Shown: piece after piece, positions 27,465 through 36,886 of the stretch | Numbering within the stretch: the stretch's first letter is position 1 | Layout: each line of letters begins with the position of its first letter | DNA from: Psychrobacter glacincola | GTDB taxonomy: Bacteria > Pseudomonadota > Gammaproteobacteria > Pseudomonadales > Moraxellaceae | Reading direction: 5' to 3' | Length of the DNA: 64,000 nt | Assembly (NCBI GenBank): GCA_001411745.2 | Contig: LIQB01000004.1 | Coordinates: forward strand, 124,001 to 188,000 | Position numbers and translations under genes: made by a program | The notes under the pieces: generated by a model | The model's input: only the letters and a program-made list of their open reading frames with translations | Database searches by the model: none | Told to the model about the DNA's origin: nothing

Positions 27465-28193
27465 TTATTTTAACGCACCTAATCGACTAGATAATTGATT
27501 GATGATTTGATCAATCTCTTCATTGGCTTCAGATTCATTATCCAAATTGCCACTTGGTGTCAGCTGATTCATTACTTCTGGCAGCAATTCAGCAAGACCT
27601 TGACGTACTTCTACGTCATTAGCACCAGTATGTGCTGCAACCTGCTGAATCTCATTTTCATCGAATAACTGACTGATATCATTTGGATCAAGGTTGTCAT
27701 TGTCTTGTTGGTTACTCATCCAAGAACGCGCTTGGTTTTCATAACCCATGCCTGTGATTTTCGATAATGCACCACTCAAGCCGCCATTGCGTTTGATCCA
27801 GCTTAGTACCATTGGCATAAGTGCAGCGATTAGCATACCTTTACCACCAAATCCGCCTTTGGTACGCTGACCACCCAATACGCTGCCTAAAATATCGCCC
27901 AGACCACCAGCATTAGAATTGACACCGCCACGTTGATTGCCACCAGTGAGTCCACCGCCTGTTAACCCACCGAGAATATCATCTAAGCCAAAACCATTGT
28001 CTGGCTGACGATCATACTGGCGTGGATTGTAGCCTCCAGTTTGACTACCACCGCCTAGCACGCTACCCAATATATCCCCAAGACCACCTGTACGACGTGG
28101 ATCAATGCGTTGATTTACAGGATTACGCTGTGCATCTTCAGGATCCATCGCACGACGGGCCACCTGACTAACCAAATTCCCTAATAAGCTCAT
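27465..28193 (-). CDS. DUF937 (YidB-like) glycine-rich protein
   Basis: The 242-residue protein has a Gly-rich first half with repeats of the type GGLGDILGSVLGG (residues about 36-48 and again about 96-108) and a related GLDDILGGLTGG between them. It then has a DUF937 helical part (KGMLIAALMPMVLSWIKRNGGLSGAL, residues about 118-143, cited as landmark) and an acidic C-terminal helix bundle (NEIQQVAAHTGANDVEVRQGLAELLPEV). YidB-like proteins have no firmly established function that I know of. AAGGA lies 7 bases before the ATG. There is no signal peptide. Confidence 0.78.
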   Translation of the reverse strand: MSLLGNLVSQVARRAMDPEDAQRNPVNQRIDPRRTGGLGDILGSVLGGGSQTGGYNPRQYDRQPDNGFGLDDILGGLTGGGLTGGNQRGGVNSNAGGLGDILGSVLGGQRTKGGFGGKGMLIAALMPMVLSWIKRNGGLSGALSKITGMGYENQARSWMSNQQDNDNLDPNDISQLFDENEIQQVAAHTGANDVEVRQGLAELLPEVMNQLTPSGNLDNESEANEEIDQIINQLSSRLGALK

Positions 28194-28495
28194 TCTCGAT
28201 TCCTTTTTGTCATATTATTTATTATCTATAAACCGCTAAAAACTTCGCTGCTAATTTAATATATTAAGCAACAGCTTTATTTACTTATGCGATTCATAAT
28301 TCTCTTGCAATATAACAAATCTCTTTCGCTATCCAGATAGGTGTTTTGTTATGACATGTAGGTGTTCGTAAATTCGTGGAAAAAACCGCTCATTGGAAAC
28401 TATAAAAAAATACTTCCTTAACTCGTATTTTCGGCGTTTATGTTAGGCATATTGAACATTCAACCATGGCACTGATAAGCACTATTTATAAGTAC
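28194..28495. other. 302-base spacer between ygfX and the DUF937 gene
   Basis: This A+T-rich spacer presumably holds the DUF937 promoter. I see no terminator, repeat or coding frame in it. Confidence 0.4.
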
Positions 28496-28939
28496 TCAAT
28501 ACAATCTAGCCAAAATATTCAACTCTCGCCATTGTTCAGGGCTCACTTGATCTCGAAAGATGGTCACTGATAAAGAGCGCTGATAAGGCTCTATAACATT
28601 GAATTCAAAGCTTATCGCCCATCGATATCCAGAGACAGCGATTAATTGTGCCTGCCATAGCTCATCACCGCGACCCGTACGAAGCAGTAGCTGCCAATGT
28701 TGATCGATACGATGGCTAAGTGGTGGTTGGTTCAGGTGCAGCAGTATGGGTCGTGATAATGTCAAATAAATAATCACCGCGGCGGTAACGATTAAAATAA
28801 GCACATATTGCCATAACAGTAAAGAAGCAAGCCATGCCAGTACAACCATGACGGCGGTCAACCCACTATAAAGCAGCAAACGAAAATAGCTGGCAGGCCG
28901 AATAGCCGTATCAATACGCAACGAATTTGCCAAGGTCAT
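28496..28939 (-). CDS. YgfX (CptA)-like membrane protein
   Basis: The 147-residue protein has two adjacent membrane helices (about residues 20-40 and 42-62) and a soluble C-terminal domain. Its ending, RDQVSPEQWRELNILARL, matches the YgfX ending (DSMDEAEWRDLRRIL in E. coli), and it lies 91 bases after sdhE as ygfX does in E. coli. YgfX (CptA) was proposed to inhibit FtsZ/MreB polymerisation with SdhE/CptB as antagonist; that role remains uncertain. Overall similarity is low, so the call leans on layout, tail motif and neighbour. Confidence 0.65.
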   Translation of the reverse strand: MTLANSLRIDTAIRPASYFRLLLYSGLTAVMVVLAWLASLLLWQYVLILIVTAAVIIYLTLSRPILLHLNQPPLSHRIDQHWQLLLRTGRGDELWQAQLIAVSGYRWAISFEFNVIEPYQRSLSVTIFRDQVSPEQWRELNILARLY

Positions 28940-29030
28940 ATTTTATCACCAAAAAAACGGCAGATCATTATGTTGCTCAAGCTTAGCTATGCCAGCTCTG
29001 GACAACCATTTTTTATATCTAAATCAGTTT

Positions 29031-29312
29031 TTAAGTCAAATCTTTGGTATGACGCCATGTCTTAATTTTATTGACTAATGCCCATATCTCTTCATTTTCT
29101 GGACGATTTTGATTGGTGAAATAATCCAACAAATCAGGGTCTTCATGAGTCAGCATTTCTGCAAACGTCTCTTGTTCAGCAGGCTCTGCCGTTAAGTAAA
29201 TCTCTTTGACATAAAGGTCAATATAAAAGTCTAACTCTTTTAATCCGCGGCGTGCTTGATAGATAATGCGTCGCTGTTCATTGGTTGGTTCTGGCTGAAT
29301 CGGGGTGGTCAT
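29031..29312 (-). CDS. sdhE: FAD assembly factor SdhE
   Basis: SdhE promotes covalent attachment of FAD to the flavoprotein subunit of succinate dehydrogenase. The 93-residue all-helical protein has the diagnostic RRG motif at residues 21-23 (YQARRGLKELD), the second region FAEMLTHEDPDLLDYF and a tail WALVNKIKTW. It begins 29 bases after folP and is followed by the ygfX-like gene, so these three may form one unit. The sdh operon itself is not in this window. Confidence 0.92.
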   Translation of the reverse strand: MTTPIQPEPTNEQRRIIYQARRGLKELDFYIDLYVKEIYLTAEPAEQETFAEMLTHEDPDLLDYFTNQNRPENEEIWALVNKIKTWRHTKDLT

Positions 29313-29341
29313 AAAAGTACTCTCATTATTTTAAATTGGGA

Positions 29342-30256
29342 TTAAGGATAATTATGCGCAGATAATTGACGCCATAAGGCGACTGCTTGCTGCATCATCG
29401 CCACATTATGGGTGCGTATAATGCCAGCGCCTTGCTGTAGGGCAAAGATACCAGCTGCCGTACCTACCACATCACGATCTACCGCGTTGGTAGTAGCAAC
29501 GACTTCGACGCCACTCTTGCTCAATACTTCCGCTAAAAAACGTTTGCGCGAAATGCCAAACATCATCGGAAAACCAAGCGTTTGTAGCCTGCCAAGCTGG
29601 CTTAATAGTGCACAATGATGCTCATAATTTTTAGCAAAACCAAAGCCTGGATCGATAATAATTTTCTCACGCTTAACACCGATTCCTGTTACTTCGTCAA
29701 TACGCGATAATAGCTCAGCCCTTACGTCACTAATGATGTCGTCATATTGTGCCAAATTATTCATCGTTGTTGGCTCACCGCGCATGTGCATCAGCATGAT
29801 GGGTATATCAAGCTCAGCCGCTAGTACTGCTGCACCCTCGCGTTTGAGTGCGCGTACATCATTCCAAATATCAGCACCAGCGTCAAAAGCCGCTTTCATA
29901 ACCTCTGGATTACTGGTATCAATGGATAGCCAAATATCCTCCCCGCAATGCCGGCGGATGGCTCGAACCACTGGCGCAACACGCTGCAGCTCTTCAGACG
30001 TGCCCACAGCATTCGCATTGGGGCGAGTAGACTCACCGCCAATGTCGATAATAGTCGCGCCCTCTTCTATCATTTGCTGACAATGCGCAACAGCCTTATC
30101 TACCGCATTGAACTGTCCACCGTCTGAAAACGAATCGGGTGTGACATTAAGAATACCCATAATATGAGGCTGCGATAGATCTAGTGTTTTATCACGACTT
30201 GATATCTTATAGCTGGGTAAGGGCTGAAATAAGGACATAACCAAATTATCTCTCAT
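29342..30256 (-). CDS. folP: Dihydropteroate synthase
   Basis: FolP joins p-aminobenzoate to 6-hydroxymethyl-dihydropterin diphosphate in folate synthesis and is the sulfonamide target. The diphosphate-binding GILNVTPDSFSDGG (residues 34-47), IDIGGESTRPNA, the DTSNPEV strand, MLMHMRG and DPGFGFAKN are present. The length of 304 includes a short N-terminal extension. An ATG at 30238 (MSLFQPLPSYK) is an alternative start, and neither has a strong ribosome binding site. It lies downstream of ftsH in the conserved order rlmE-ftsH-folP, but a terminator separates the two. Confidence 0.95.
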   Translation of the reverse strand: MRDNLVMSLFQPLPSYKISSRDKTLDLSQPHIMGILNVTPDSFSDGGQFNAVDKAVAHCQQMIEEGATIIDIGGESTRPNANAVGTSEELQRVAPVVRAIRRHCGEDIWLSIDTSNPEVMKAAFDAGADIWNDVRALKREGAAVLAAELDIPIMLMHMRGEPTTMNNLAQYDDIISDVRAELLSRIDEVTGIGVKREKIIIDPGFGFAKNYEHHCALLSQLGRLQTLGFPMMFGISRKRFLAEVLSKSGVEVVATTNAVDRDVVGTAAGIFALQQGAGIIRTHNVAMMQQAVALWRQLSAHNYP

Positions 30257-30370
30257 TAAAACATTCTAATTATTGCAGACTGCTTGTTATGCACCGTGCT
30301 TGTTATGCGTTGTGCTTATGATACCAGTAAACTCTATTCTGTACTAAATCCTTCACGAAATATGGACAAC

Positions 30371-30397
30371 AAAAAAGCCCTTTATGATAAAGGGCTT
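30371..30397 (-). terminator. Intrinsic terminator of ftsH
   Basis: AAGCCCTTTA / TAAAGGGCTT is a perfect 10-bp stem with a 3-base loop, followed by TTTTTT on the minus strand. It lies about 30 bases past the ftsH stop. Confidence 0.9.
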
Positions 30398-30425
30398 CTT
30401 CTATTGAATATGAATCAATTAATAA

Positions 30426-32321
30426 CTACATCGCTGGTAACGGTGGCGGTGTTGAGTTGGTTGTTTTAATATCATTCTTCGATAAGTTGACTTCGTTGTG
30501 CTGATAGACTCTAGGTGGACGTGGGTCTTCACCTGCTAAGATATCTTGCAACTGATCTCGGTCAATCGTTTCCCACTTCATTAGGGCATCTACCATCGCA
30601 TGCATTTTTTCTTGATTGCCTTCAATCAATTCACGCGCGATATCATATTGCTCCTCTAACATACGGCGAACTTCTTCATCGACCTTTTGCTGCGTGGCTT
30701 CTGAAATCGTACGACTGCTAGAGCCAAAATAGCCTTGCGAGCTGTCTTCGTCTTCATAAACCATAATACCAAGTGCGTCAGACATACCGTACTTCGTCAC
30801 CATGGCGCGAGCCATCTTGGTTGCACGTTCGAAGTCGTTAGAAGCACCCGTCGACATTTGATTGATAAAGACTTCTTCAGCGATACGACCGCCGAATAAG
30901 ATAGCAATATCGCTCAGCATTTTTGATTTATACATACTGGTTTGGTCATGCTCTGGCAACTGCCAAGTAACACCAAGTGCAAAACCACGCGGCATGATCG
31001 TTACTTTATGCACAGGATCGGTACCTGGTAGTAGCTCAGCGACTAAGGCGTGACCTGCTTCATGATAAGCAGTAGCACGGCGCTCTTCTTCACGGATGAC
31101 CATTGATTTACGCTCAGGACCCATATATAGCTTGTCTTTTGCATCTTCAAAGTCATTCATATCAACGCTGGTCTTGTTGCGACGTGCTGCAAACAATGCC
31201 GCTTCGTTAACAAGGTTGGCCAGCTGTGCACCACTAAATCCAGGCGTACCGCGAGCCAGTGCATTGGCATCGACACCGATAGTATTCGGCAGCTTTCTCA
31301 AATGCACTTTAAGAATTTGTTCACGGCCTTTAATATCTGGCAAGCCCACTTGTACCTGACGGTCAAAACGACCTGGACGCAATAACGCTTTATCAAGCAC
31401 ATCCGCACGGTTGGTCGCTGCAATGACGATCACGCCTTCATTGCCTTCAAAACCATCCATTTCAACCAATAATTGGTTTAGTGTCTGCTCACGCTCATCA
31501 TTACCGCCACCCATACCAGAGCCACGATGACGACCGACCGCATCAATTTCATCAATAAAGATGATACAAGGCGCGCTCTTTTTAGCCTGTTCGAACATAT
31601 CGCGTACACGTGAGGCACCGACACCGACAAACATTTCAACAAAATCAGAACCTGAGATTGAGAAGAACGGCACTTTAGCTTCACCAGCAATGGCTCTTGC
31701 TAGTAGCGTTTTACCTGTACCCGGAGGGCCTACCATTAAGATACCACGTGGAATCGTCGCACCAAGCTTGGTAAATTTATCAGGATCGCGTAAAAACTCG
31801 ACCACTTCAACCACTTCTTCTTTGGCCTCTTCACAACCAGCCACATCTTCAAAGTTCACCTTGATTTGGTCTTCAGTCAGCATTTTAGCTTTTGACTTAC
31901 CAAAGCTCATAGGGCCGCCGCCTTTACCGCCAGCGCCGCCTTGCATGTTACGCATGAAGAATAAAAACAGACCAATAATCAATAGAATTGGGAAACTGGC
32001 TATCAGTAATTGCATCAAGACGCTTTGGCGTTTTGGGGCAGTCCCTTGGACTTCGACTTGGTTCTCACGCAGCAATGGCATGAGCTCATCATCTGACACA
32101 GCTGGTCTAATGGTCTCAAATGATGAACCATTTTTCTTTTCGCCGGTGATTTGCTCGCCATCGATTTCAACGCTGGCTACTTGGTTTTCTGACACGGCGG
32201 TCACAAACTCAGAGTAGTTAAGGCTATCCGGCTCGGATGATTGATCAAAGCCGCTAAACACCAGCACCAAAACGCCGATTACCACCAGCCACAATAAGGT
32301 ATTTTTTACCATGTCGCTCAC
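30426..32321 (-). CDS. ftsH: ATP-dependent zinc metalloprotease FtsH
   Basis: FtsH is a membrane-anchored AAA+ protease that degrades misfolded membrane proteins and regulators such as LpxC and sigma-32; both lpxC and a sigma-32-type promoter occur in this window. Two membrane helices (about 7-24 and 102-122) frame a periplasmic domain. Walker A GPPGTGKT is at 198-205, Walker B IIFIDE at 253-258, the second region of homology at 304-321 and the zinc site HEAGH at 420-424. The length of 631 is normal. It stands between rlmE and folP, as in E. coli. Confidence 0.98.
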   Translation of the reverse strand: MSDMVKNTLLWLVVIGVLVLVFSGFDQSSEPDSLNYSEFVTAVSENQVASVEIDGEQITGEKKNGSSFETIRPAVSDDELMPLLRENQVEVQGTAPKRQSVLMQLLIASFPILLIIGLFLFFMRNMQGGAGGKGGGPMSFGKSKAKMLTEDQIKVNFEDVAGCEEAKEEVVEVVEFLRDPDKFTKLGATIPRGILMVGPPGTGKTLLARAIAGEAKVPFFSISGSDFVEMFVGVGASRVRDMFEQAKKSAPCIIFIDEIDAVGRHRGSGMGGGNDEREQTLNQLLVEMDGFEGNEGVIVIAATNRADVLDKALLRPGRFDRQVQVGLPDIKGREQILKVHLRKLPNTIGVDANALARGTPGFSGAQLANLVNEAALFAARRNKTSVDMNDFEDAKDKLYMGPERKSMVIREEERRATAYHEAGHALVAELLPGTDPVHKVTIMPRGFALGVTWQLPEHDQTSMYKSKMLSDIAILFGGRIAEEVFINQMSTGASNDFERATKMARAMVTKYGMSDALGIMVYEDEDSSQGYFGSSSRTISEATQQKVDEEVRRMLEEQYDIARELIEGNQEKMHAMVDALMKWETIDRDQLQDILAGEDPRPPRVYQHNEVNLSKNDIKTTNSTPPPLPAM

Positions 32322-32722
32322 TAGTTATTCCCATCCCTTACTTATTGGTGTGTTTATTAAACACGTGACGTCTATAAACGTATCGCTCATTTTTTAGTAG
32401 ATATATTGATAGCCAAAACTTATGATTCAGACTCATACAACCCAAATGCTGCATGGGGACTGTTTTCACAAGTTATAAATATCAATGACCTATATATCTA
32501 TCGTAGATGAGCACATCAGGCGCTTATTGTCAGACGACTTTGCCTAAAACATATGCTTGAAACAAAGTTAATATACCATGATATGTGGTGCTAACCTGCA
32601 TAATTCAAGCAGGTTTCGCTATTATTCAGTTAACGATTGTAGCGAGTTCAATACGCTCATGAGACTATGTTATGGTGACACATTATCTCGCTTACAATGG
32701 CTGTGACACAACGACTTTATGA
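32322..32722. other. 401-base spacer between rlmE and ftsH
   Basis: The ftsH promoter must lie here. On the minus strand CTTGTGA and CCCCAT occur only 7 bases apart, too close for a sigma-32 promoter. No coding frame or clear repeat is seen. Confidence 0.4.
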
Positions 32723-33355
32723 TTATTTAATCGCTATCCAAAACATCTCTTTTGACCGTGGTCGTGATGCACCTGGCTTGATACTACGGATTTTACTAAA
32801 ATCCTGCTGCATCTGCTTGCGTAATTCTTGTGTGCCTTCACCTTGAAACACTTTCATAATAAGTGCGCCACCTTCTGGTAAGGTTGCAAGCGCGAAGTCC
32901 ACTGCCAGCTCGCATAAATACATCATACGTGGCTGATCGATTGCGCTGTTTCCTGCCGTATTTGGTGCCATATCGGACAGCACTACATCGACTTGCCTAT
33001 CACCAACCTCTGCCATGATTGCATCAAACACGTCTGCTTCGCGAAAGTCGCCTTGAATAAAGGTCACATCAGGCAATGTATCCATCGGCAGAATATCAGA
33101 GGCAATCAAAATACCTTTTTCGCCTACTAGCTGACCTGCCACTTGAGACCAACTGCCTGGAGCACTGCCCAAATCTACGACCGTCATGCCTTTTTTAATA
33201 ATATTGGTCTTTTCATTAATTTCTAATAACTTATAGGCGGCACGGGCACGATAGCCATCTTTTTGCGCTTTTTGCACATAATGATCGTCAATATGCTCTT
33301 TCATCCAAGCGCTACTACTCTTTGACAGTTTTTTATTTTCGATACGCGTGGCCAA
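32723..33355 (-). CDS. rlmE: 23S rRNA (uridine-2'-O-)-methyltransferase RlmE, TTG start
   Basis: RlmE (FtsJ/RrmJ) methylates U2552 of 23S rRNA in the 50S subunit. The SAM site VVDLGSAPGSWSQVA and catalytic Lys/Asp/Lys/Glu context (YRARAAYKL, VLSDMAPN, LIMKVFQGEG) are visible. An upstream ATG at 33385 has no ribosome binding site. A TTG at 33355 is preceded by AGGAG with 8-base spacing and gives (M)ATRIENKKLSKSSSAW, which fits the family, and 210 residues, the usual length. I therefore choose the TTG. It lies upstream of ftsH as in E. coli. Confidence 0.94.
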   Translation of the reverse strand: MATRIENKKLSKSSSAWMKEHIDDHYVQKAQKDGYRARAAYKLLEINEKTNIIKKGMTVVDLGSAPGSWSQVAGQLVGEKGILIASDILPMDTLPDVTFIQGDFREADVFDAIMAEVGDRQVDVVLSDMAPNTAGNSAIDQPRMMYLCELAVDFALATLPEGGALIMKVFQGEGTQELRKQMQQDFSKIRSIKPGASRPRSKEMFWIAIK

Positions 33356-33697
33356 AATACCTGCTCCTATTGCTTTGCAAAACATTCATACATATTACTG
33401 AAGTAGCTAAAAGATTTATGAAGCACTTCGATATGGGTTAAATTCATTCGAATATGCTATCAATCAAGATTTTTATACATTTGCAGTCTTAAACTGACTA
33501 AATTCTATTGGTTAAAACACTGATTTATCAGACAGTAGCGTTTATAATGTGCCCAAACATTCAGTTTAACATTTTCATCACGTAAAATCGTGCAAAATCC
33601 TGCTGATCCCATGCAAGATGACCATAGATTATCTATAATGGTCGTCAACTGCTCTTAATAGCACTGTCTTTTATTTTTACCAACACCTAGGAATTCT
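33356..33697. other. 342-base divergent spacer between rlmE and yhbY
   Basis: It contains two TATAAT boxes on the plus strand (33543-33548 and 33634-33639) without good -35 partners, and the small inverted repeat over the second one that is listed separately. Confidence 0.45.
33620..33643 (+). promoter_or_regulatory. -10 box of yhbY inside a small inverted repeat
   Basis: GACCAT (33620-33625) and ATGGTC (33638-33643) form 6-base arms, and TATAAT (33634-33639) overlaps the right arm. The yhbY ATG is 59 bases after the -10. The symmetry could be a repressor site or chance. Confidence 0.4.
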
Positions 33698-34006
33698 ATG
33701 CAACTCGATAACGCTACCATCAAACGCCTAAGAGGCATTGGTCACGACCTCAAACCTATCGTCATGATTGGCAACAAAGGTATTACCCCAACCATTACTG
33801 AAGAGATTGATCGCGCGCTATCAGATCATGAGCTTATCAAAGTAAAACTGCCTGCTGGCACAAAAGAAGAGCGCGATGTCATCGGTGCAGAACTTGCCAA
33901 AGCGGCTAACGCGTCTTTGGTTCACTCTATTGGCCGTATGGCATTGTTACTACGTAAAAATCCAAACGCCAACCCAAAATTGTCTAACTTAGCACGTCAT
34001 GCATAA
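33698..34006 (+). CDS. yhbY: Ribosome assembly RNA-binding protein YhbY (CRM domain)
   Basis: The 102-residue single CRM-domain protein binds pre-50S particles in other bacteria. The family signature is clear: LRGIGHDLKPIVMIGNKGIT, with the GNKG loop, then LIKVKLPAG and a terminal IGRMALLLRKN. It is divergent from rlmE, as in E. coli, so two 50S assembly factors share a promoter region. A strong terminator follows. Confidence 0.95.
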   Translation: MQLDNATIKRLRGIGHDLKPIVMIGNKGITPTITEEIDRALSDHELIKVKLPAGTKEERDVIGAELAKAANASLVHSIGRMALLLRKNPNANPKLSNLARHA

Positions 34007-34027
34007 TAATATGTGATGACCAGCGGG

Positions 34028-34073
34028 TTTGAGTGATGTGATGATATGGCATGGCATGCCATATCAACTCAAA
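34028..34073. repeat. Compound palindrome downstream of yhbY
   Basis: GATATGGCAT / ATGCCATATC is a perfect 10-bp inverted repeat around GGC (34043-34065), flanked by outer arms TTTGAGT (34028-34034) and ACTCAAA (34067-34073). It lies before the yhbY terminator. It may be an extra transcript-end structure or a protein site. Confidence 0.7.
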
Positions 34074-34100
34074 TCATAGCCAAATGGTGACGATAAATGT

Positions 34101-34134
34101 AAAAGCCGCGATGCATCTTGCTCGCGGCTTTTAT
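34101..34134 (+). terminator. Intrinsic terminator of yhbY
   Basis: AAAAGCCGCGA / TCGCGGCTTTT is a perfect 11-bp stem with a 10-base loop and terminal T residues, about 95 bases past the stop codon. Confidence 0.85.
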
Positions 34135-34239
34135 GTTGTCTGCTCGTTTTAGATTTACTTAGCGTGTAATATTAGCTCGCTTAGTCGGTACAACTTTTCT
34201 TATGGTTACTTCTATATTTTTATTGTCAGGTCTTAACTT

Positions 34240-34968
34240 ATGAATCAATCATTCAATCTCTGTATGGCCACCGAAACCATAGTAAATGATGCGCAGCAAC
34301 TGGGTGTAACAGTGGATGAGTTGCAGCGCATCTGCATCAATGTAAGTGCCCAGATTATTCGACAGCCAGCGCTATATTTACAGCTGACCTATCAAGTTAC
34401 CTTACCCTGTCAAGTGTTAGCAGATCAACTAACTTGGCCTACTTGGCAGCAAGCGCAAGTAAAATTCGATGATTACTTGTGGGAAGAGACTTGCCTTGAG
34501 TGTTTTATCGCTGGTCGTCTAATAAATGATGAAAATCTAACGGATGCTCAAAAGGCAACGCCCTATATCGAAATTAATGCCAATCCAGACGGTCGTTACG
34601 CGCTATATCAATTTGAGAGCTATCGTAATCCTGCCACCTTACCGCCAACACCTTTATATGCAGCTGATGGACAGGCGCGCGCGTCTATTAATTGGATAAA
34701 TAATGTAAAGCCAACATTAAGATACGTGGAGAATCCTTTATTTAATGATCCATCACTAGCAAATAAACCTCATCATTATGAGCGCAGCTTTAATGTACCA
34801 GTAATCCAACGATCCAATAAGCAATACACCATCGCAAATACTGTGATTGAGCAAATACATCCTTGCGTTATTTTATGGTTTGGTGAGATTGCTTTATATT
34901 TTGCCCCAAACCACGCCTCCCCGCCTGACTTTCACAATCGTAGCCACTGGTCGAAATTTGAGCTTTAA
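34240..34968 (+). CDS. DOMON-like domain protein
   Basis: The 242-residue protein matches the bacterial DOMON-like group: WEETCLECFIAG, then YIEINANPDGRYALYQFESYR split at the glycine, and the C-terminal ILWFGEIALYFAPNHASPPDFHNRSHW. These proteins have a beta-sandwich fold thought to bind a ligand, perhaps a sugar or haem. I know of no proven activity. There is no signal peptide. Its codon use resembles its neighbours. It stands alone between yhbY and a convergent CHAP-domain gene. Confidence 0.75.
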   Translation: MNQSFNLCMATETIVNDAQQLGVTVDELQRICINVSAQIIRQPALYLQLTYQVTLPCQVLADQLTWPTWQQAQVKFDDYLWEETCLECFIAGRLINDENLTDAQKATPYIEINANPDGRYALYQFESYRNPATLPPTPLYAADGQARASINWINNVKPTLRYVENPLFNDPSLANKPHHYERSFNVPVIQRSNKQYTIANTVIEQIHPCVILWFGEIALYFAPNHASPPDFHNRSHWSKFEL

Positions 34969-35081
34969 CTCTACTTTTAACTTAAGCATCACAACTCCAA
35001 GCGCAAAAAAAACCAGCAACGCTATAAAGGCATTACTGGATTTGGAGAAAACTTTTAACTTAGGTTACATCTAACTGGCTA

Positions 35082-35810
35082 CTATTTGTCAGCCATCGCG
35101 AGGTAAATACCGCGGTCTGATGCATCATCGACATATTGCGAATCACGCCATGTCGTATAGCTGTAAGTGCCACTGTATGGGCTAATGCTGTTTTGGCGGA
35201 AATCAGATACCCAATCGTTACCATCAAAGATCTGGATATGACCATGTGGACGGTTTGACGTACGATTATAGACAACGACGTCACCCACTTGTGGCTGCAT
35301 ATCATTACTGATCTTGGTAAAACCTGCTTGAGCAAGTGTGCCGCGAGAGGCATACTGATAAGCTGAAGGGTTAGGCGTAAATTCGTAACCTGCTGATTGT
35401 AGCGCTTTACGTACATAGCGAGCACAGTAGCCAGAGCTTCTAGACAGTGCTACTCGCGATGCACTTGCCGCTGCGATAGCAGGAGCAGAATTGCGATCAG
35501 GAGCGCGGCTTGATTGCTGCTGACGCTGCTCATAAGACAAACGACTGGTAAGCGAAGCAAGCTGGTATTCTTTTTGCTTGGCATGCGCACTTAAATTATC
35601 AATGGCTTGACTGATCTCATCATTGCTATATACATGAGCACCACTGTTAGTGCTATAGATATTGCGGCTAGAACCGTAGTTCGCAGAAGCAGAGATGTTA
35701 GTGATGGTATGACTCAAGGTATTATTTGGTTGAAAGGTTGTTTCGACAGCACCACTTGTCTGTGCTATACCCATTCCCAATACTGACAAAATTAATAAAG
35801 CTTGTTTCAT
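35082..35810 (-). CDS. Secreted CHAP-domain protein, probable peptidoglycan amidase/endopeptidase
   Basis: The 242-residue precursor begins MKQALLILSVLGMGIAQTSGA, a signal peptide with cleavage near residue 21. A linker of about 95 residues, partly Gln/Ser/Arg-rich, precedes a CHAP domain. Its catalytic Cys129 is in SGYCARYVRKAL and its His is in RPHGHIQIF (189 or 191), with Asp/Asn in DGNDWVSDF. CHAP enzymes cut peptidoglycan cross-links or amide bonds. The frame extends to an upstream ATG (35888), but the start at 35810 with AGG upstream leaves a clean signal peptide. It is divergent from the DciA-like gene. Confidence 0.82.
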   Translation of the reverse strand: MKQALLILSVLGMGIAQTSGAVETTFQPNNTLSHTITNISASANYGSSRNIYSTNSGAHVYSNDEISQAIDNLSAHAKQKEYQLASLTSRLSYEQRQQQSSRAPDRNSAPAIAAASASRVALSRSSGYCARYVRKALQSAGYEFTPNPSAYQYASRGTLAQAGFTKISNDMQPQVGDVVVYNRTSNRPHGHIQIFDGNDWVSDFRQNSISPYSGTYSYTTWRDSQYVDDASDRGIYLAMADK

Positions 35811-36072
35811 AAATTTACTACCTATTGTTAATACAAGACCGCTCGTCATCCGTGACAAAGCATCAATTAGTTTAGAGGAGATGATCATTACAAAACATGA
35901 TAAAATCCTTGTTAAAACAGCCCGCTATTTCTTCTGTAGTGACTAATGCTGGTATTATCTGTTAATACCATATTCCGCTTAGTTCACTGTCTCGCAAATC
36001 GTTCAGTATCAATTGCTTTTAACATGTCAATTATGAATATCGATTTTGTCACCTATTAGATGAGTCATCACG

Positions 36073-36588
36073 ATGTCAAAAAAACAGCCAAATCGGCTTG
36101 CCCAACTTATCGACCATCAAGCTTTTGCTGGTAGCGCACTACCCCGAACGCTTGCTGACAATATGCGGCTATACATAGAAGCGACCAATGAGGTAAAAGA
36201 GCTATTGGTAGATTGTCTACCTGAAGAAATTCTTAATACCTGTTGGGTCGTAGGCCTCACCTCCGAGCAATTAATACTCAGTGTGGGCTCAATGACTGCT
36301 GCCAATCATATTCGCTATTTGCAGAGCGCTTATTTGCAAGTCTTAACAGAGCAGTCAATTACATTTAAACAACTCAAGCAAATTCGCGTCGTCGTAGCTA
36401 AAAATTCAGCTGATAATCATTCATCTAAACAACTATCAGCAGTATCAGCAACTTTGTCAAAATCTAGTAAAGCCAATGAAAATCAGGCTCTTAGCCAAAA
36501 CACAAAGCGGACTATATCACAGGCCGCAGAGCATGTCACCACTGATGAAAATCTCAAAAAAGCACTTTTACGTCTGGCAAATCATTGA
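36073..36588 (+). CDS. DUF721 / DciA-like protein
   Basis: The 171-residue protein has the DUF721 core in its first 110 residues (LPRTLADNMRLYIEATNEVKELLVDCLP, a helix cited as landmark at about 23-50, then CWVVGLTSEQLILSVGSMTAANHIRYL and LKQIRVVVA) and a Ser/Lys/Asn-rich tail. DciA is the ancestral loader of the replicative helicase DnaB, found in bacteria that lack DnaC. Its position next to lpxC matches Pseudomonas, where a DUF721 gene lies between lpxC and secA. Similarity is moderate, so the function is inferred. Confidence 0.75.
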   Translation: MSKKQPNRLAQLIDHQAFAGSALPRTLADNMRLYIEATNEVKELLVDCLPEEILNTCWVVGLTSEQLILSVGSMTAANHIRYLQSAYLQVLTEQSITFKQLKQIRVVVAKNSADNHSSKQLSAVSATLSKSSKANENQALSQNTKRTISQAAEHVTTDENLKKALLRLANH

Positions 36589-36694
36589 AATTATTAATGT
36601 TACTATGTAAAGTTGTGTAAACAAAACCGTAAAAATCAGCTGATAACGCTGCGATTTTGTAATGACGCAAACAAAAAAAATCACCTGCTAGCTC

Positions 36695-36711
36695 CGTTCA
36701 CATTATGAACG
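36695..36711. repeat. Small inverted repeat between convergent dciA-like and lpxC genes
   Basis: CGTTCA / TGAACG arms flank a 5-base loop. A near-consensus DnaA box, CTATCCACA, follows at 36734-36742. I see no classical terminator for either gene. Confidence 0.4.
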
Positions 36712-36886
36712 TCACCAACAGATGATTGAAAAACTATCCACAGCTTTGATATTCTCTACTCTAGAGCAGAATTGTTAAAATAATCTAAACAATACATTCA
36801 AAAAAACGAATATTATTAGAATGTAATTACAGCCGGATTATGTAATATTGCGTAAATGTTTCGATACTTCGTGTATATTCCTGTAT

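Noticed and set aside
31561-32217. 218-codon open frame opposite ftsH
   Set aside because: It is antisense to a fully conserved ftsH and has no family features; the same applies to long antisense frames over ftsZ, htpG and the thioesterase gene.
32453-32472. CTTGTGA and CCCCAT upstream of ftsH as a sigma-32 promoter
   Set aside because: The two elements are only 7 bases apart and the -35 has two mismatches; sigma-32 needs 11-16 bases.
36734-36742. CTATCCACA as a functional DnaA box near the dciA-like gene
   Set aside because: It is a single site with one mismatch and no companion boxes.
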